Assembly: GCA_045654805.1 (NCBI GenBank)
Contig: JAZOOD010000060.1
Location: 18,077 to 82,076 of the forward strand
Source: CAZNKU01 sp045654805
GTDB lineage: Bacteria; Bacillota; Clostridia; Monoglobales; Firm-18
Length of the DNA: 64,000 bases
Direction: 5' to 3'
Shown here: piece after piece, positions 18,674 through 28,421 of the stretch
How positions within the stretch are numbered: position 1 is the first letter of the stretch
How the letters are laid out: each line of letters begins with the position of its first letter
Made by a program: the position numbers and the translations under genes
Notes under the pieces: generated by a model
What the model saw: the letters and a program-made list of their open reading frames with translations, nothing else
Database searches by the model: none
Told to the model about the DNA's origin: nothing

Positions 18674-18950
18674 TATTTATGCACTCCTCATAAACTTCAG
18701 CAGACACATTGGTTTTAAGTCCCCGCTCAAGTCCTCTTACCTTTTGTGCCTTTTCTATACATTCAACATTATTGCAAACGTATGAGCCTCTGCCAGGTCT
18801 GTTGCCATCATAATCCACGCCTACAACACCGTCGGAATAAAAAATCCTTATCATTTCGGATTTTGGTCTTACACTCCTGCAGGCAACGCACATTCTTTGG
18901 GGAACGTATCTGCCGTCAACATATATCTTTTTATGCTTCATCCTCTTCAT
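18660..18950 (-). CDS. ylxR: YlxR (RnpM) RNA-binding protein
   Basis: 96 aa DUF448 protein. YVPQRMCVACRSVRPKSEMIRI is the family signature and GRGSYVCNNVECIEKA follows. In Bacillus this protein binds RNA and modulates RNase P. Overlaps nusA by 20 bases and ylxQ by 14. ATG at 18950 or 18941 are both possible; neither has an ideally spaced ribosome-binding site, consistent with translational coupling. Confidence 0.9.
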   Translation of the reverse strand: MKRMKHKKIYVDGRYVPQRMCVACRSVRPKSEMIRIFYSDGVVGVDYDGNRPGRGSYVCNNVECIEKAQKVRGLERGLKTNVSAEVYEECINIDKQ

Positions 18951-19977
18951 CGCCCTCAGCTTTAATAATATCTATCTTCCAACCTGTGAGCTTAGCCGCA
19001 AGTCTTACATTCTGACCTTCCTTACCGATTGCAAGTGAGAGTTGACTTGGTGAAACCGTAATTGTGCAAACTTTTTCTTCCTCATTTATCTTATAATCAA
19101 GCACCTTTGTAGGAGCTAAAGCAGCTGATACAAATTCACCGGGATTTTCACTATATTTTATAATATCGATTTTTTCGCCCATAAGTTCATCAACTATTGT
19201 CTGAACTCTTGCCCCCTTAGGGCCTACACAAGCACCAATGGGGTCAACGTTAGGGTCATTTGCCCATACGGCAATTTTACTTCTGGAGCCCGCTTCTCTT
19301 GCAACGGCCTTAATTTCAACAACGCCGCTTGTGATTTCAGGAACCTCAAGTTCAAACAATTTCTTAACCAATCCGCTGTGTGTTCTTGAAATAATAACCT
19401 GCGGTCCCTTGGACAATCTCTGTACATCTACAACATAAAGCTTTAATCTTTGTCCGGGTGTATAGTCGTCAGCCTCAACCTGTTCCTGTGGCATAAGCAT
19501 TGCATCAGAATTTCCGATTCTTAGCATAACACTTTTCTTTTCAACCCGTTGTACCACACCTGATACAACATCATTAACTTTGTCGGCAAACTGATTATAG
19601 AACATTCCCCTTTCAGCTTCCCTGATACGCTGTGTAACAACCTGTCTTGCAGTTTGCGCAGCAATACGACCGAAAGTACGTGGTGCAGTAGGTATCTCAA
19701 CAACATCACCCACTTGGTATTTAGGGTCAATTTTTGATGCTTCCTCAAGTGAAATCTGAATATCCTCGTCCTCAACCTCATCAACTACTGTCTTTTTAAG
19801 GCAAACATTCATACCGCCGCTTGTTCTGTTAATTTCAACCCTTACATCAAGGTTTGCACCATAATTTCTCTTGTATGCGGAAACTAAAGCAGTTTCAAGG
19901 GCATCAATAAGTATTTCCCGGCTGATTCCTTTTTCCTTTTCAAATTCTTCTAATAAAGTGATAAAATCTTCATTCAT
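18931..19977 (-). CDS. nusA: Transcription termination/antitermination factor NusA
   Basis: 348 aa from ATG at 19977; a TTG at 19986 lies too near GGGAGG, though usage cannot be excluded. Contains the N-terminal RNAP-binding domain, S1 domain (VSGVVQRVEKKSVMLRIG), and two KH domains (IGACVGPKGARVQTI and LAIGKEGQNVRLAAKLTG). It has the short Gram-positive form without C-terminal acidic repeats, ending in an acidic tail. Located between rimP and ylxR as usual. Confidence 0.96.
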   Translation of the reverse strand: MNEDFITLLEEFEKEKGISREILIDALETALVSAYKRNYGANLDVRVEINRTSGGMNVCLKKTVVDEVEDEDIQISLEEASKIDPKYQVGDVVEIPTAPRTFGRIAAQTARQVVTQRIREAERGMFYNQFADKVNDVVSGVVQRVEKKSVMLRIGNSDAMLMPQEQVEADDYTPGQRLKLYVVDVQRLSKGPQVIISRTHSGLVKKLFELEVPEITSGVVEIKAVAREAGSRSKIAVWANDPNVDPIGACVGPKGARVQTIVDELMGEKIDIIKYSENPGEFVSAALAPTKVLDYKINEEEKVCTITVSPSQLSLAIGKEGQNVRLAAKLTGWKIDIIKAEGDEEDEA

Positions 19978-20000
19978 TTTTTCCAAAATCCTCCCAATTA

Positions 20001-20462
20001 TTAAAACTCAAACATTATATTAGCTTTCGCAATATTTTTCTTATCAATCTGAAACTGTTTATCTGCTGTCTGCACTGTAATTTCATTACGGTCTGCTGAT
20101 ACAAGCTCTCCCTCTATCTCCTTTGTTCCGTCAATATCCTTGTAAAGTTTTATCCTCACATTTTCGCCCATGGCTGCTTCAAAATGTTCTTCCTGACGTA
20201 AGCTTCTTTCAATGCCCGGTGAAGAAACCTCTAAAAAGTAGTTTGTCTGGATACAATCCTTTTCGTCCATAATTGTACTAAGCGCACGGCTTATAGTTTC
20301 ACAATCGTCAACATTTACCCCTTCATCACGGTCAATAAACAATCTTAAAAACCAATGCGGACCTTCTTTGGCGTATTCTACATCATAAATTTCATAACCT
20401 TCAGCATTTACAACAGGTAAAGCCAAATCATAAGTAAGCTTTTCTATTTTTGACAATATCAC
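20001..20462 (-). CDS. rimP: Ribosome maturation factor RimP
   Basis: 153 aa from GTG at 20462, eight bases after GGAGG (an upstream TTG at 20468 is only two bases away). YEIYDVEYAKEGPHWFLRLFID and NYFLEVSSPGIERSL are diagnostic. Needed for 30S maturation. First gene of the long cluster that runs to ribF; its promoter and a leader hairpin lie at 20503-20579. Confidence 0.95.
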   Translation of the reverse strand: MILSKIEKLTYDLALPVVNAEGYEIYDVEYAKEGPHWFLRLFIDRDEGVNVDDCETISRALSTIMDEKDCIQTNYFLEVSSPGIERSLRQEEHFEAAMGENVRIKLYKDIDGTKEIEGELVSADRNEITVQTADKQFQIDKKNIAKANIMFEF

Positions 20463-20502
20463 CGTCAAAACCTCCTTTCAAAGCGTCTTAACAATAAACA
20501 AA

Positions 20503-20520
20503 GAGTGGGATAACCCACTC
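20503..20520 (-). promoter_or_regulatory. Leader hairpin upstream of rimP
   Basis: Stem GAGTGGG / CCCACTC with a four-base loop within the rimP 5' leader, followed on the minus strand by a T-rich stretch (TTTGTTTATTG). It could act as a weak terminator or attenuator for the cluster. Confidence 0.45.
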
Positions 20521-20550
20521 CTCGTCAACAATTATTCCTATGCTTTCTAT

Positions 20551-20579
20551 ATATTAACACAATTTTTTACCAAAATCAA
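20551..20579 (-). promoter_or_regulatory. Promoter of the rimP-nusA-infB cluster
   Basis: Minus strand TTGATT (20574-20579), 17-bp spacer, TAATAT (20551-20556), about 90 bases upstream of the rimP start. Confidence 0.7.
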
Positions 20580-20628
20580 GTACTTTTTTGCTATTTATTA
20601 TAAAGTAAGTTAATTTTATTTAAATTCA

Positions 20629-20657
20629 TTGACTATTTTATGTATTTGTAGTAAAAT
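20629..20657 (+). promoter_or_regulatory. Promoter of the HAD-LTA-valS-folC run
   Basis: TTGACT (20629-20634), 17-bp spacer, TAAAAT (20652-20657), 40 bases before the first start codon and divergent from the rimP promoter. Confidence 0.75.
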
Positions 20658-20697
20658 AGTATGATGTAAAAATATAAAATTGTCAGGAGAAATTAAT

Positions 20698-21345
20698 GTG
20701 AAATTATATATATTCGACTTGGACGGAACTTTGGTAAATTCGTTGAATTCGATTGCCTATTTTTCAAACAAAGCTCTTTCCAAATTCGGTTACGACAGCA
20801 TACCTACAGAAAGGTACAAGACACTCATTGGCAATGGTGCAGCAATACTGGTAGAAAGAATGCTTGCGGAAGTTGGTGCCGATGAGAAAATGTTCGAACA
20901 GGTGTATAAGGAATACACCACTACATACGATAATGATTTTATGTACCTTACCGAGCCTTATGATGGAATAATTGATTTATTAAAAGAACTGAAAAACCGT
21001 GGATATAAAACAGCTATTGTTTCCAACAAGCCTCACAGTACAACAAAAAAAATAAGTGACAAGCTCTTCGGTAATTTAATAGATGTATGCTACGGTAAAA
21101 GGGACGGATACCCTGTAAAGCCTGACCCTGCATCTGTTAATGAAATTATTGACAAGTTAAGGGTTGATAAAAAAGAATGTGTATACTGCGGTGACACCAT
21201 CGTTGATATGCAAACGGGGCAAAACGCCGAAATATATACAGTAGGTGTCCTTTGGGGGTTTAGGGATATTGAAGAAATAAAAAGCGGTAATCCTCAAATG
21301 ATTGTGTCCCACCCTATGGATATTTTAAAAACATGTGACCTGTAA
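20698..21345 (+). CDS. HAD-family phosphatase, phosphoglycolate phosphatase-like
   Basis: 215 aa from GTG at 20698, seven bases after AGGAGA. The HAD motifs are FDLDGTLVNS at the N-terminus, IVSNKP (motif II), KPDP (motif III) and GDTIVDMQTG (motif IV), with a helical cap. This arrangement is that of Gph/PpaX-like phosphatases acting on small phosphomonoesters; substrate unassigned. It is the first gene of a plus-strand unit and is followed 10 bases later by the LTA-synthase-like gene. Confidence 0.85.
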   Translation: MKLYIFDLDGTLVNSLNSIAYFSNKALSKFGYDSIPTERYKTLIGNGAAILVERMLAEVGADEKMFEQVYKEYTTTYDNDFMYLTEPYDGIIDLLKELKNRGYKTAIVSNKPHSTTKKISDKLFGNLIDVCYGKRDGYPVKPDPASVNEIIDKLRVDKKECVYCGDTIVDMQTGQNAEIYTVGVLWGFRDIEEIKSGNPQMIVSHPMDILKTCDL

Positions 21346-21355
21346 GGAGTTTAAA

Positions 21356-23239
21356 ATGCAAAAGTTCAGGATTTTTTTAAAAAATACAGTTGCACAAATT
21401 AAATTATTTTTTGATGATAAGGGAAATTTCAGTCTTACAAGGTCCCTGATGCTGTTACTTGTACTTTCGTTATGGACCATTGTATTCCAGGTTGTATCAC
21501 AAGGCTTTAATATACTGCAGCTTTACTTACCTATTTTATTTTTCAACATTATACCAATATTTTTGTTAATGTGTGCCCTTTATTTTATAATAGGCAAAAT
21601 ATCAATTTCATATATAATTACAAACTTGTTGCTTTCAATACTTTTGATAATTAATCATTTTAAAATCAAGTTCAGGGATGAGCCTCTGAAAACAGCAGAC
21701 TTTTCACTGAGTAATGAAGCAACAAATATAGTGCAAAACTACGATTTGTCCATAGATTTTACCATTTTTGTAATTATACTGTTCTGCACAGTTTCATTCT
21801 GGTTTGTAATAAAAAAGATAAGAAACAAAAGACCGGGACCGGTTATTTCGTTGGCAGGCATTGTAATTACATTAGCACTTGCTATGCTTTCTAACTACTC
21901 TATTTACAGCAATACAAGTATTTATGATAATCTGCTTTCAAGTTTGGGACTGTTTCATGAATCAACAATAGTTTCCAGCAAAGGGTTGGTATATTCTCTT
22001 GCAAATGATGCAAATACCACAAAGTACAAAGAGCCTGAAGGTTATTCAAAAGCCAGAGTGGATGAAATACTAAGCCACTATGAAGCTCCTGAATTGCCCG
22101 AAAGCGCACCTAATGTAATTGCAGTAATGTGTGAGGCATATACAGACATTCAGGATTGGAAAAATGTATCATTTACTGAAAACCCTTACAGATATGCTAA
22201 CTATTTAAAGAAAAAAGGTTGCTACGGTTCCATATTTGTCCCGGGTTTTGCAGGAGCAACAGCAGCTACGGAATTTGAATTTTTAACAGGTAATAATACA
22301 TCCGCAATAAGTACTACAATGCCCACTGCATACAAGACGCTTATTAATCGGAACACATACTCCATAGCAAGAATTTTTAAAGACATGGGATATGAGGCGG
22401 TATCTATGCATCCCGGTTATCCTTGGTTTTACAACAGACAAAACGTATATCTGAGAATGGGGTTTGATTCCTTCACCTCAAGAGATGACCTGGAAGGCGA
22501 AGTACCTAATGTAAAAACATATGCACTTGATACTGTGGCGTCTGATATGATTATAAAGGATTATAACAGACATCTTGCCGAAAATCCTGATATAGGATAT
22601 TTCAACTTTCTTGTAACAATACAAAATCATGGTCCGTACGACAATAATAAATTATATTATGAGGAAGAATATATATCAAAAGAGTCCGGGCTTACTGACG
22701 AGGAATACTATATAATTAACAATTATCTGGGCGGTATAAAGGCTGCAAACGAATTTATGAAAACCATATATGAATATATAAATACACTTGATAAACCAAC
22801 GGTATTTATAATATTCGGTGACCATCTTCCATACCTGGATTCAGAGGAAAAAATATTTGAAAAATTGGGTTTAGATATAGTTTCCAACACATATGATGCA
22901 TATGAAAACAGATATTCAACGGATTATATCATTGTGGGAAATAAGTCATTCCTTAAAAACACCCGCCCACAAATAAGAGGACGTCAGGAATTGATATCTT
23001 CAAACTATCTTTCAGTAAAATTGTTACAATATATGAATATGGAGCTTACTCCATTCCATTCCTTCCTGTACGATATGATGCAATATGCTCCAATAATCAG
23101 CAAACAGCATAACGGAACATCAGAAGGTTTTGGTGAAGAACTTCCCGACGAATTTAATGAAATGTTCAAAAATTATAAAATTTTACAATATTACAACATT
23201 AAAGACTATGAAATACAACAAAAAGGAGAAAACCAATGA
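21356..23239 (+). CDS. LTA synthase family membrane sulfatase
   Basis: 627 aa from ATG at 21356 (AAGGAG six bases upstream). Five N-terminal membrane helices (residues about 30-210) precede an extracellular sulfatase-fold domain. The catalytic Thr lies in GATAATEFEF near residue 300; other active-site blocks are MCEAY, MHPGYPWFYNR, IQNHGPY and FGDHLPYL. Such enzymes transfer glycerol phosphate from phosphatidylglycerol to teichoic acid or other envelope glycans. Whether this one makes lipoteichoic acid cannot be read from sequence. Its stop overlaps the valS start (ATGA). Confidence 0.87.
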   Translation: MQKFRIFLKNTVAQIKLFFDDKGNFSLTRSLMLLLVLSLWTIVFQVVSQGFNILQLYLPILFFNIIPIFLLMCALYFIIGKISISYIITNLLLSILLIINHFKIKFRDEPLKTADFSLSNEATNIVQNYDLSIDFTIFVIILFCTVSFWFVIKKIRNKRPGPVISLAGIVITLALAMLSNYSIYSNTSIYDNLLSSLGLFHESTIVSSKGLVYSLANDANTTKYKEPEGYSKARVDEILSHYEAPELPESAPNVIAVMCEAYTDIQDWKNVSFTENPYRYANYLKKKGCYGSIFVPGFAGATAATEFEFLTGNNTSAISTTMPTAYKTLINRNTYSIARIFKDMGYEAVSMHPGYPWFYNRQNVYLRMGFDSFTSRDDLEGEVPNVKTYALDTVASDMIIKDYNRHLAENPDIGYFNFLVTIQNHGPYDNNKLYYEEEYISKESGLTDEEYYIINNYLGGIKAANEFMKTIYEYINTLDKPTVFIIFGDHLPYLDSEEKIFEKLGLDIVSNTYDAYENRYSTDYIIVGNKSFLKNTRPQIRGRQELISSNYLSVKLLQYMNMELTPFHSFLYDMMQYAPIISKQHNGTSEGFGEELPDEFNEMFKNYKILQYYNIKDYEIQQKGENQ

Positions 23240-25848
23240 GAAATTTAGACACAAAATATGATCCGAAACAGGTTGAGGACAAGCTGTACAAAGAATGGGT
23301 TGACAAAGGATATTTCCACGCAAAGCCAAATCCTGACAAAAAACCTTTTACAATAGTTATTCCTCCTCCAAACGTAACAGGCAAATTGCATATGGGCCAC
23401 GCTCTTGATGAAACATTGCAGGATATACTTATCAGATACCACAGAATGAAGGGCGAGGAAGCCTTGTGGCTACCGGGTACCGACCACGCAGGTATCGCTA
23501 CACAGATTAAGGTTGAGGAAGTTTTACGTAAAGAAGAAGGTCTTACAAGATACGACCTTGGTCGTGAAAAGTTCCTTGAAAGAGTATGGGAATGGAAACA
23601 TCAGTACGGCAGTAACATTATAAATCAGCTTAAAAAATTAGGCAGTTCATGTGACTGGGACAGAGAACGCTTTACAATGGACGAAAAATGTTCCAAAGCA
23701 GTACGAGAGGTTTTTGTTAACCTTTACAACAAAGGTTTGATTTATCAGGGCAACCGAATTATTAACTGGTGTCCTCATTGTACAACCGCACTTTCTGACG
23801 CAGAGGTTGAATACGCAGACCAGCCGGGACACTTCTGGCACATTAAGTACCCAATCGTTGGCTCTGACGGATATGTTATAGTAGCTACAACACGTCCCGA
23901 AACAATGATGGGTGATACTGCTGTTGCAGTAAATCCTGAAGATGAAAGATATAAGGATTTAATTGGCAAAACACTTATGCTCCCTCTTGTTAACAGGGAA
24001 ATTCCTGTTATTGCAGACGAATATGTTGATAAAGACTTTGGAACAGGCTGTGTTAAAATTACACCTGCTCATGACCCTAATGACTTTGAAGTTGGTCTAC
24101 GTCACAACCTTGAACAGATTAAGGTTATGAATGACGATGCCACAATAAATTCCAACGGCGGTAAATATAACGGTATGGACAGATACGAGGCAAGAAAGGC
24201 TGTTATTAAGGACCTTGAAGAACTTGGCTTGTTGCATAAGGTTGAAGACCATTCACACAATGTTGGTCAGTGTTACCGTTGCGGTACAACTGTTGAACCA
24301 ATGACTTCAAAACAGTGGTTTGTTAAAATGGAGCCATTGGCTGAGCCTGCTTTGGAAGTTGTTAAAAACGGTACTACAAAATTTGTTCCTGAAAGATTTA
24401 CTAAAACATATACAAACTGGATGGAAAATGTACATGACTGGTGTATTTCACGTCAGCTATGGTGGGGACACAGAATCCCTGCGTTCTATTGTGATGAATG
24501 TGGTGAAACAACTGTATCCAAAACAGATATAGACATATGTCCAAAGTGTGGTGCCAAAGTGCATCAGGATAATGACGTACTTGACACTTGGTTTTCATCA
24601 GCACTATGGCCATTTGCTACACTTGGCTGGCCTGATAAAACAGAAGAACTTGATTACTTCTACCCAACAAGTGTATTGGTTACTGGTTATGATATCATCT
24701 TCTTCTGGGTTTCACGAATGATATTCAGTGGTGTTGAACATATGGGCAAGAGTCCTTTTGACACAGTACTTATACACGGTATTGTACGTGACAGCCAGGG
24801 CAGAAAGATGAGTAAGTCATTGGGTAATGGTATAGACCCACTTGAGGTTATTGATAAATACGGTGCAGACGCTTTAAGATTCACACTTGCAACAGGTAAC
24901 TCACCCGGTAATGATATGCGATTCTATGACGAAAGAGTTGAAGCAAGCCGTAACTTTGCAAATAAGATATGGAACGCTTCACGTTTCGTACTTATGAATG
25001 CAGACGACAATGCAAGCGACGTATTGCCTACAAACTTAGAACTTGAGGATAAGTGGATTCTTTCAAAGCTTAACAAGCTTATTGAAAGAGTAACAGACAA
25101 TCTTGACAAATACGAGCTTGGTATTGCGGTACAGAATTTGTATGACTTTATATGGGATGAATTCTGCGATTGGTACATTGAGCTTGTAAAACCAAGACTT
25201 GGAACAGATAAAAACCCACAGAACGTACTTATTTATGTGCTTTCAAACATTTTAAAGCTGTTACATCCGTTTATGCCGTTTATTACAGAGGAAATTTACA
25301 GCTACTTACCAGTAACTGACAAAAAGAGCATAATGATTTCCGACTGGAGTGTTGCAAAAGATGAACTCAACTTCCCTGTTGAAGAAGAAAATCTTGAAAC
25401 AATTAAGGAAGCTATCAAGGGCGTAAGAAATATGCGTTCTGAAATGGACGTTCCTCCATCAAAGAAAGCTAAACTTGTTATCGTTACTGAGGATGTTGAG
25501 CTTTTTGAACTTGGTACTGCATTCTACCTAAAACTTGCAGGTGCAAATGAAGTTGTAGTTTCCAAGGATAAGGGAGAAGTTCCTGAAAATGCAATTTCTG
25601 TAGTTGTAAATAAGGCGGAAATATTTATGCCACAGGATGACCTTATTGACAAAGCTAAGGAAATTGAAAGACTAAACGCTGAAAAGAAACGTCTTGAAGG
25701 TGAAATCAAACGCGTTGAAGGTAAGCTTTCAAACGAATCATTTGTTGCAAAGGCACCACAGGCGGTAGTTGACAAGGAAAAGGAAAAGGGCGAAATGTAC
25801 CGCGAAATGTTGAACAAAGTACTGGAAGGTCTTGAAAAATTAAAATGA
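23236..25848 (+). CDS. valS: Valyl-tRNA synthetase
   Basis: 870 aa class I synthetase. PPPNVTGKLHMGHALDE (HIGH motif) near residue 50 and GRKMSKSLGN (KMSKS) near 522. The CP1 editing domain contains TTRPETMMGDTAVAVNP. A zinc-type CDECG...CPKCG pair lies near residues 418-435. The C-terminal coiled-coil arm (EIERLNAEKKRLEGEIKR) is complete. No T-box leader is visible, consistent with its place inside an operon. Overlaps folC by 4 bases. Confidence 0.98.
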   Translation: MRNLDTKYDPKQVEDKLYKEWVDKGYFHAKPNPDKKPFTIVIPPPNVTGKLHMGHALDETLQDILIRYHRMKGEEALWLPGTDHAGIATQIKVEEVLRKEEGLTRYDLGREKFLERVWEWKHQYGSNIINQLKKLGSSCDWDRERFTMDEKCSKAVREVFVNLYNKGLIYQGNRIINWCPHCTTALSDAEVEYADQPGHFWHIKYPIVGSDGYVIVATTRPETMMGDTAVAVNPEDERYKDLIGKTLMLPLVNREIPVIADEYVDKDFGTGCVKITPAHDPNDFEVGLRHNLEQIKVMNDDATINSNGGKYNGMDRYEARKAVIKDLEELGLLHKVEDHSHNVGQCYRCGTTVEPMTSKQWFVKMEPLAEPALEVVKNGTTKFVPERFTKTYTNWMENVHDWCISRQLWWGHRIPAFYCDECGETTVSKTDIDICPKCGAKVHQDNDVLDTWFSSALWPFATLGWPDKTEELDYFYPTSVLVTGYDIIFFWVSRMIFSGVEHMGKSPFDTVLIHGIVRDSQGRKMSKSLGNGIDPLEVIDKYGADALRFTLATGNSPGNDMRFYDERVEASRNFANKIWNASRFVLMNADDNASDVLPTNLELEDKWILSKLNKLIERVTDNLDKYELGIAVQNLYDFIWDEFCDWYIELVKPRLGTDKNPQNVLIYVLSNILKLLHPFMPFITEEIYSYLPVTDKKSIMISDWSVAKDELNFPVEEENLETIKEAIKGVRNMRSEMDVPPSKKAKLVIVTEDVELFELGTAFYLKLAGANEVVVSKDKGEVPENAISVVVNKAEIFMPQDDLIDKAKEIERLNAEKKRLEGEIKRVEGKLSNESFVAKAPQAVVDKEKEKGEMYREMLNKVLEGLEKLK

Positions 25849-27083
25849 ACTACAGTGAAGCATTAGACTTTATTCATACAAGAAACAAATTTGGCATCAA
25901 GCTTGGTCTTGATGCCACAAGCAACTTGCTTGATAAAATAGGCAACCCTCATAAAAGGTTGAAATTTATCCATATAGCAGGTACTAACGGCAAGGGTTCT
26001 ACTACTTCCTACATTGCGGATATATTAATGTCAAAGGGATATAAGGTGGGCAAGTTTATATCACCGTATGTGTATTCCTTTACGGAACGTATACAGATAA
26101 ACAATTGTGAAATTTCAGAAAACGACCTTGCAGAATGTGCAACTGTTGTACGAGATGCTATTGAAAAATACAACCTTACACCTACGGAGTTTGAAGTAGT
26201 TACCGCAATAGGACTTTTATATTTTGAACGTCAAAATTGCGACTATGTATCCCTTGAAGTTGGTATGGGGGGAAGATTCGATGCAACCAATGTGATACCT
26301 GCACCGCTTGTTTCCGTTATTACCAGCATAAGTATTGACCATACGGAATACTTAGGTAATACAATAGCAGATATTGCCTTTGAAAAATGCGGAATTATCA
26401 AAACAGGTTCAAATGTTATAGCATATGCGGACAATCCTACAGATGCTGTGAATGTAATTAAAAAAACAACCGCTGAAAAAAATGTGCCCCTTATAATACC
26501 TGATAAAAATGACATTGTAATTTTACAACAAAGTATTGATGGTACTGATTTTGAATACAAAGGTGAAAAATACCACATAAATATGCTTGGAAAACATCAG
26601 GTTTACAATGCGGTAAGTGCTATTGAGGCAGCAAAGATATTAGGTGTTGAAAAAGAATATATTAAAAAAGGTCTTGAATATACAAAATTCCGCGGAAGAA
26701 TGGAAATAGTAAGTAAAGACCCGGTTATAGTACAGGACGGTGCACATAATTATTCCGGAATTTTAGCTTTATACGATGCATTAAAAACATATTTTAATGA
26801 TAAAAAAATAATTGTGGTTATGGCAATGCTCAAGGATAAAGAGTACGAAAAATGTATTAGCACAATAGCTCCTGTGGTGGATACATTTGTTGCAACTGAA
26901 GCCAACAATCCCCGAAAGGCAACTGCTGATGAAATTTCAATAACTGCAAAAAAATATATTAAAAACGTACATTCACAACCAGATGTAAATAAAGCTGTTG
27001 CATATGCAAAGTCAATAAGCGATAACCACAGTATAATATGCGTATGCGGTTCGCTTTATCTGCTTGGGGACGTCAACATTTAA
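25845..27083 (+). CDS. folC: Folylpolyglutamate / dihydrofolate synthase
   Basis: 412 aa Mur-ligase-like enzyme that adds glutamate to folates. The P-loop AGTNGKGSTTSY lies near residue 45, EVGMGGRFDATN near 135, SIDHTEYLG near 165 and FRGRMEIV and DGAHN in the C-terminal half. ATGA overlap with valS. The valS-folC order is standard in Firmicutes. Confidence 0.96.
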   Translation: MNYSEALDFIHTRNKFGIKLGLDATSNLLDKIGNPHKRLKFIHIAGTNGKGSTTSYIADILMSKGYKVGKFISPYVYSFTERIQINNCEISENDLAECATVVRDAIEKYNLTPTEFEVVTAIGLLYFERQNCDYVSLEVGMGGRFDATNVIPAPLVSVITSISIDHTEYLGNTIADIAFEKCGIIKTGSNVIAYADNPTDAVNVIKKTTAEKNVPLIIPDKNDIVILQQSIDGTDFEYKGEKYHINMLGKHQVYNAVSAIEAAKILGVEKEYIKKGLEYTKFRGRMEIVSKDPVIVQDGAHNYSGILALYDALKTYFNDKKIIVVMAMLKDKEYEKCISTIAPVVDTFVATEANNPRKATADEISITAKKYIKNVHSQPDVNKAVAYAKSISDNHSIICVCGSLYLLGDVNI

Positions 27084-27102
27084 ACAGAAAGGACTTTTTA
27101 AA

Positions 27103-28410
27103 ATGAGATTTAAAAAAATACTACCGCAAATTATTACGGCAGCACTTTCGGTTGTAATGCTGATATATACCTTAATATCCACAAGAATTTCCGTAAGTAC
27201 TTTTCCCTTTGAACTATTGGAAAAGTTAGGAATTTACTACGGCGACACAGGATACGGAATTATAAACAGTGACATTTCACTGAACGGAAGCTATGAAGCG
27301 TTTGTATCATTTTTAAAAAAATTATCTGTAAATGGTATAATACACAGGCTGATACCCTTTATAATTCTTTCTGTTTTACTTGTTGTAGCTTTGGTTATCA
27401 TATCAAAGGCAGCGTCAAAATCAAACTACAAATGGACTGTTTATTTGTGTGCAGTTTTATTACCCGTAGTATTTTGTGATTTTACAAATCTGGTATTTTT
27501 CAAAACGTTATATGCAAATCCTCTTATTCTCGTTCTTCTTATGTTAATCTGCGGAATATTGCTTATGATGTATAATAAAAATTCAGCGGGGATTACAGGA
27601 ATAATAGCTGTTAGCGTTATAGCAATAATATACGGCCTTTTGGGAACTGTACAGGCAATAACTGCAATTATTATCGGAATAATAATTGGAAGACTTTCTA
27701 AAATATCCAAAAATAAAATTTCAAAAATATTATCAATTGTTCTTGGTATTGTAATTATTGTACAAAGCCTATTGTTCAGTTTTAATTATAAAGCGTTTGA
27801 TTACAAGCAAAATCTTTATAACTCTGTATTCTTCGGGGTATGCAAATATGATAGTGTTACAGAGCTAGGACTTGATAAAGAGCTTGATGACTTTAAAGAA
27901 GTCTATTACGGAATGATGGAAAACGAGGCAGATTATGACCTTGAAAATAAGTTCTATAATAAAATGTCATATACAAAACTGATTAAGTATTATGCGACAC
28001 ATCCATCAACTGCCATAAATGTAATTAATAATCAGGCAAAATCAGCGTTTTATAACGATTATGACTTTGGCTTTACCCCTTACAGCTCCGCAAAGAAGTT
28101 ATATATACCTCTAAACTTTATAATTTCTTTAGCTTTTACGGTAATATATATATCCATTGCAACTATAGTAGGAAAAAAATATAACACTATAAAACCTGTT
28201 ACGGAATTTATGATAGGTATTGCAGCTATGTGGTTTATGTCCCTTATTGCAACGGCAATATACTGCGGTAACTGTGATATAGCTCAAAATATGTACAATT
28301 TTAACATATTGTTTGATATTATGATAGTTTCCGGTTTGATTGGCGGTATAAGGGTTGTACTTCACAGACAGGATGAAAAGAAGGACGAATTCGGAATAAC
28401 TCACGAATAA
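27103..28410 (+). CDS. Polytopic membrane protein of unknown function
   Basis: 435 aa from ATG at 27103 (AAAGGA upstream). I count about ten hydrophobic helices in two blocks: residues 5-30, then 80-220, then 335-430. Between them is a 100-residue soluble loop rich in acidic and aromatic residues (LDDFKEVYYGMMENEADYD). The layout resembles polytopic envelope glycan enzymes but I see no catalytic motif that I can name. The neighbouring LTA-synthase-like gene would fit an envelope role. Not recognised. Confidence 0.6.
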   Translation: MRFKKILPQIITAALSVVMLIYTLISTRISVSTFPFELLEKLGIYYGDTGYGIINSDISLNGSYEAFVSFLKKLSVNGIIHRLIPFIILSVLLVVALVIISKAASKSNYKWTVYLCAVLLPVVFCDFTNLVFFKTLYANPLILVLLMLICGILLMMYNKNSAGITGIIAVSVIAIIYGLLGTVQAITAIIIGIIIGRLSKISKNKISKILSIVLGIVIIVQSLLFSFNYKAFDYKQNLYNSVFFGVCKYDSVTELGLDKELDDFKEVYYGMMENEADYDLENKFYNKMSYTKLIKYYATHPSTAINVINNQAKSAFYNDYDFGFTPYSSAKKLYIPLNFIISLAFTVIYISIATIVGKKYNTIKPVTEFMIGIAAMWFMSLIATAIYCGNCDIAQNMYNFNILFDIMIVSGLIGGIRVVLHRQDEKKDEFGITHE

Positions 28411-28421
28411 AGGTAATTTAT

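Noticed and set aside
23100..23240. T-box or own promoter before valS
   Set aside because: The valS start overlaps the upstream gene and no leader structure is present.
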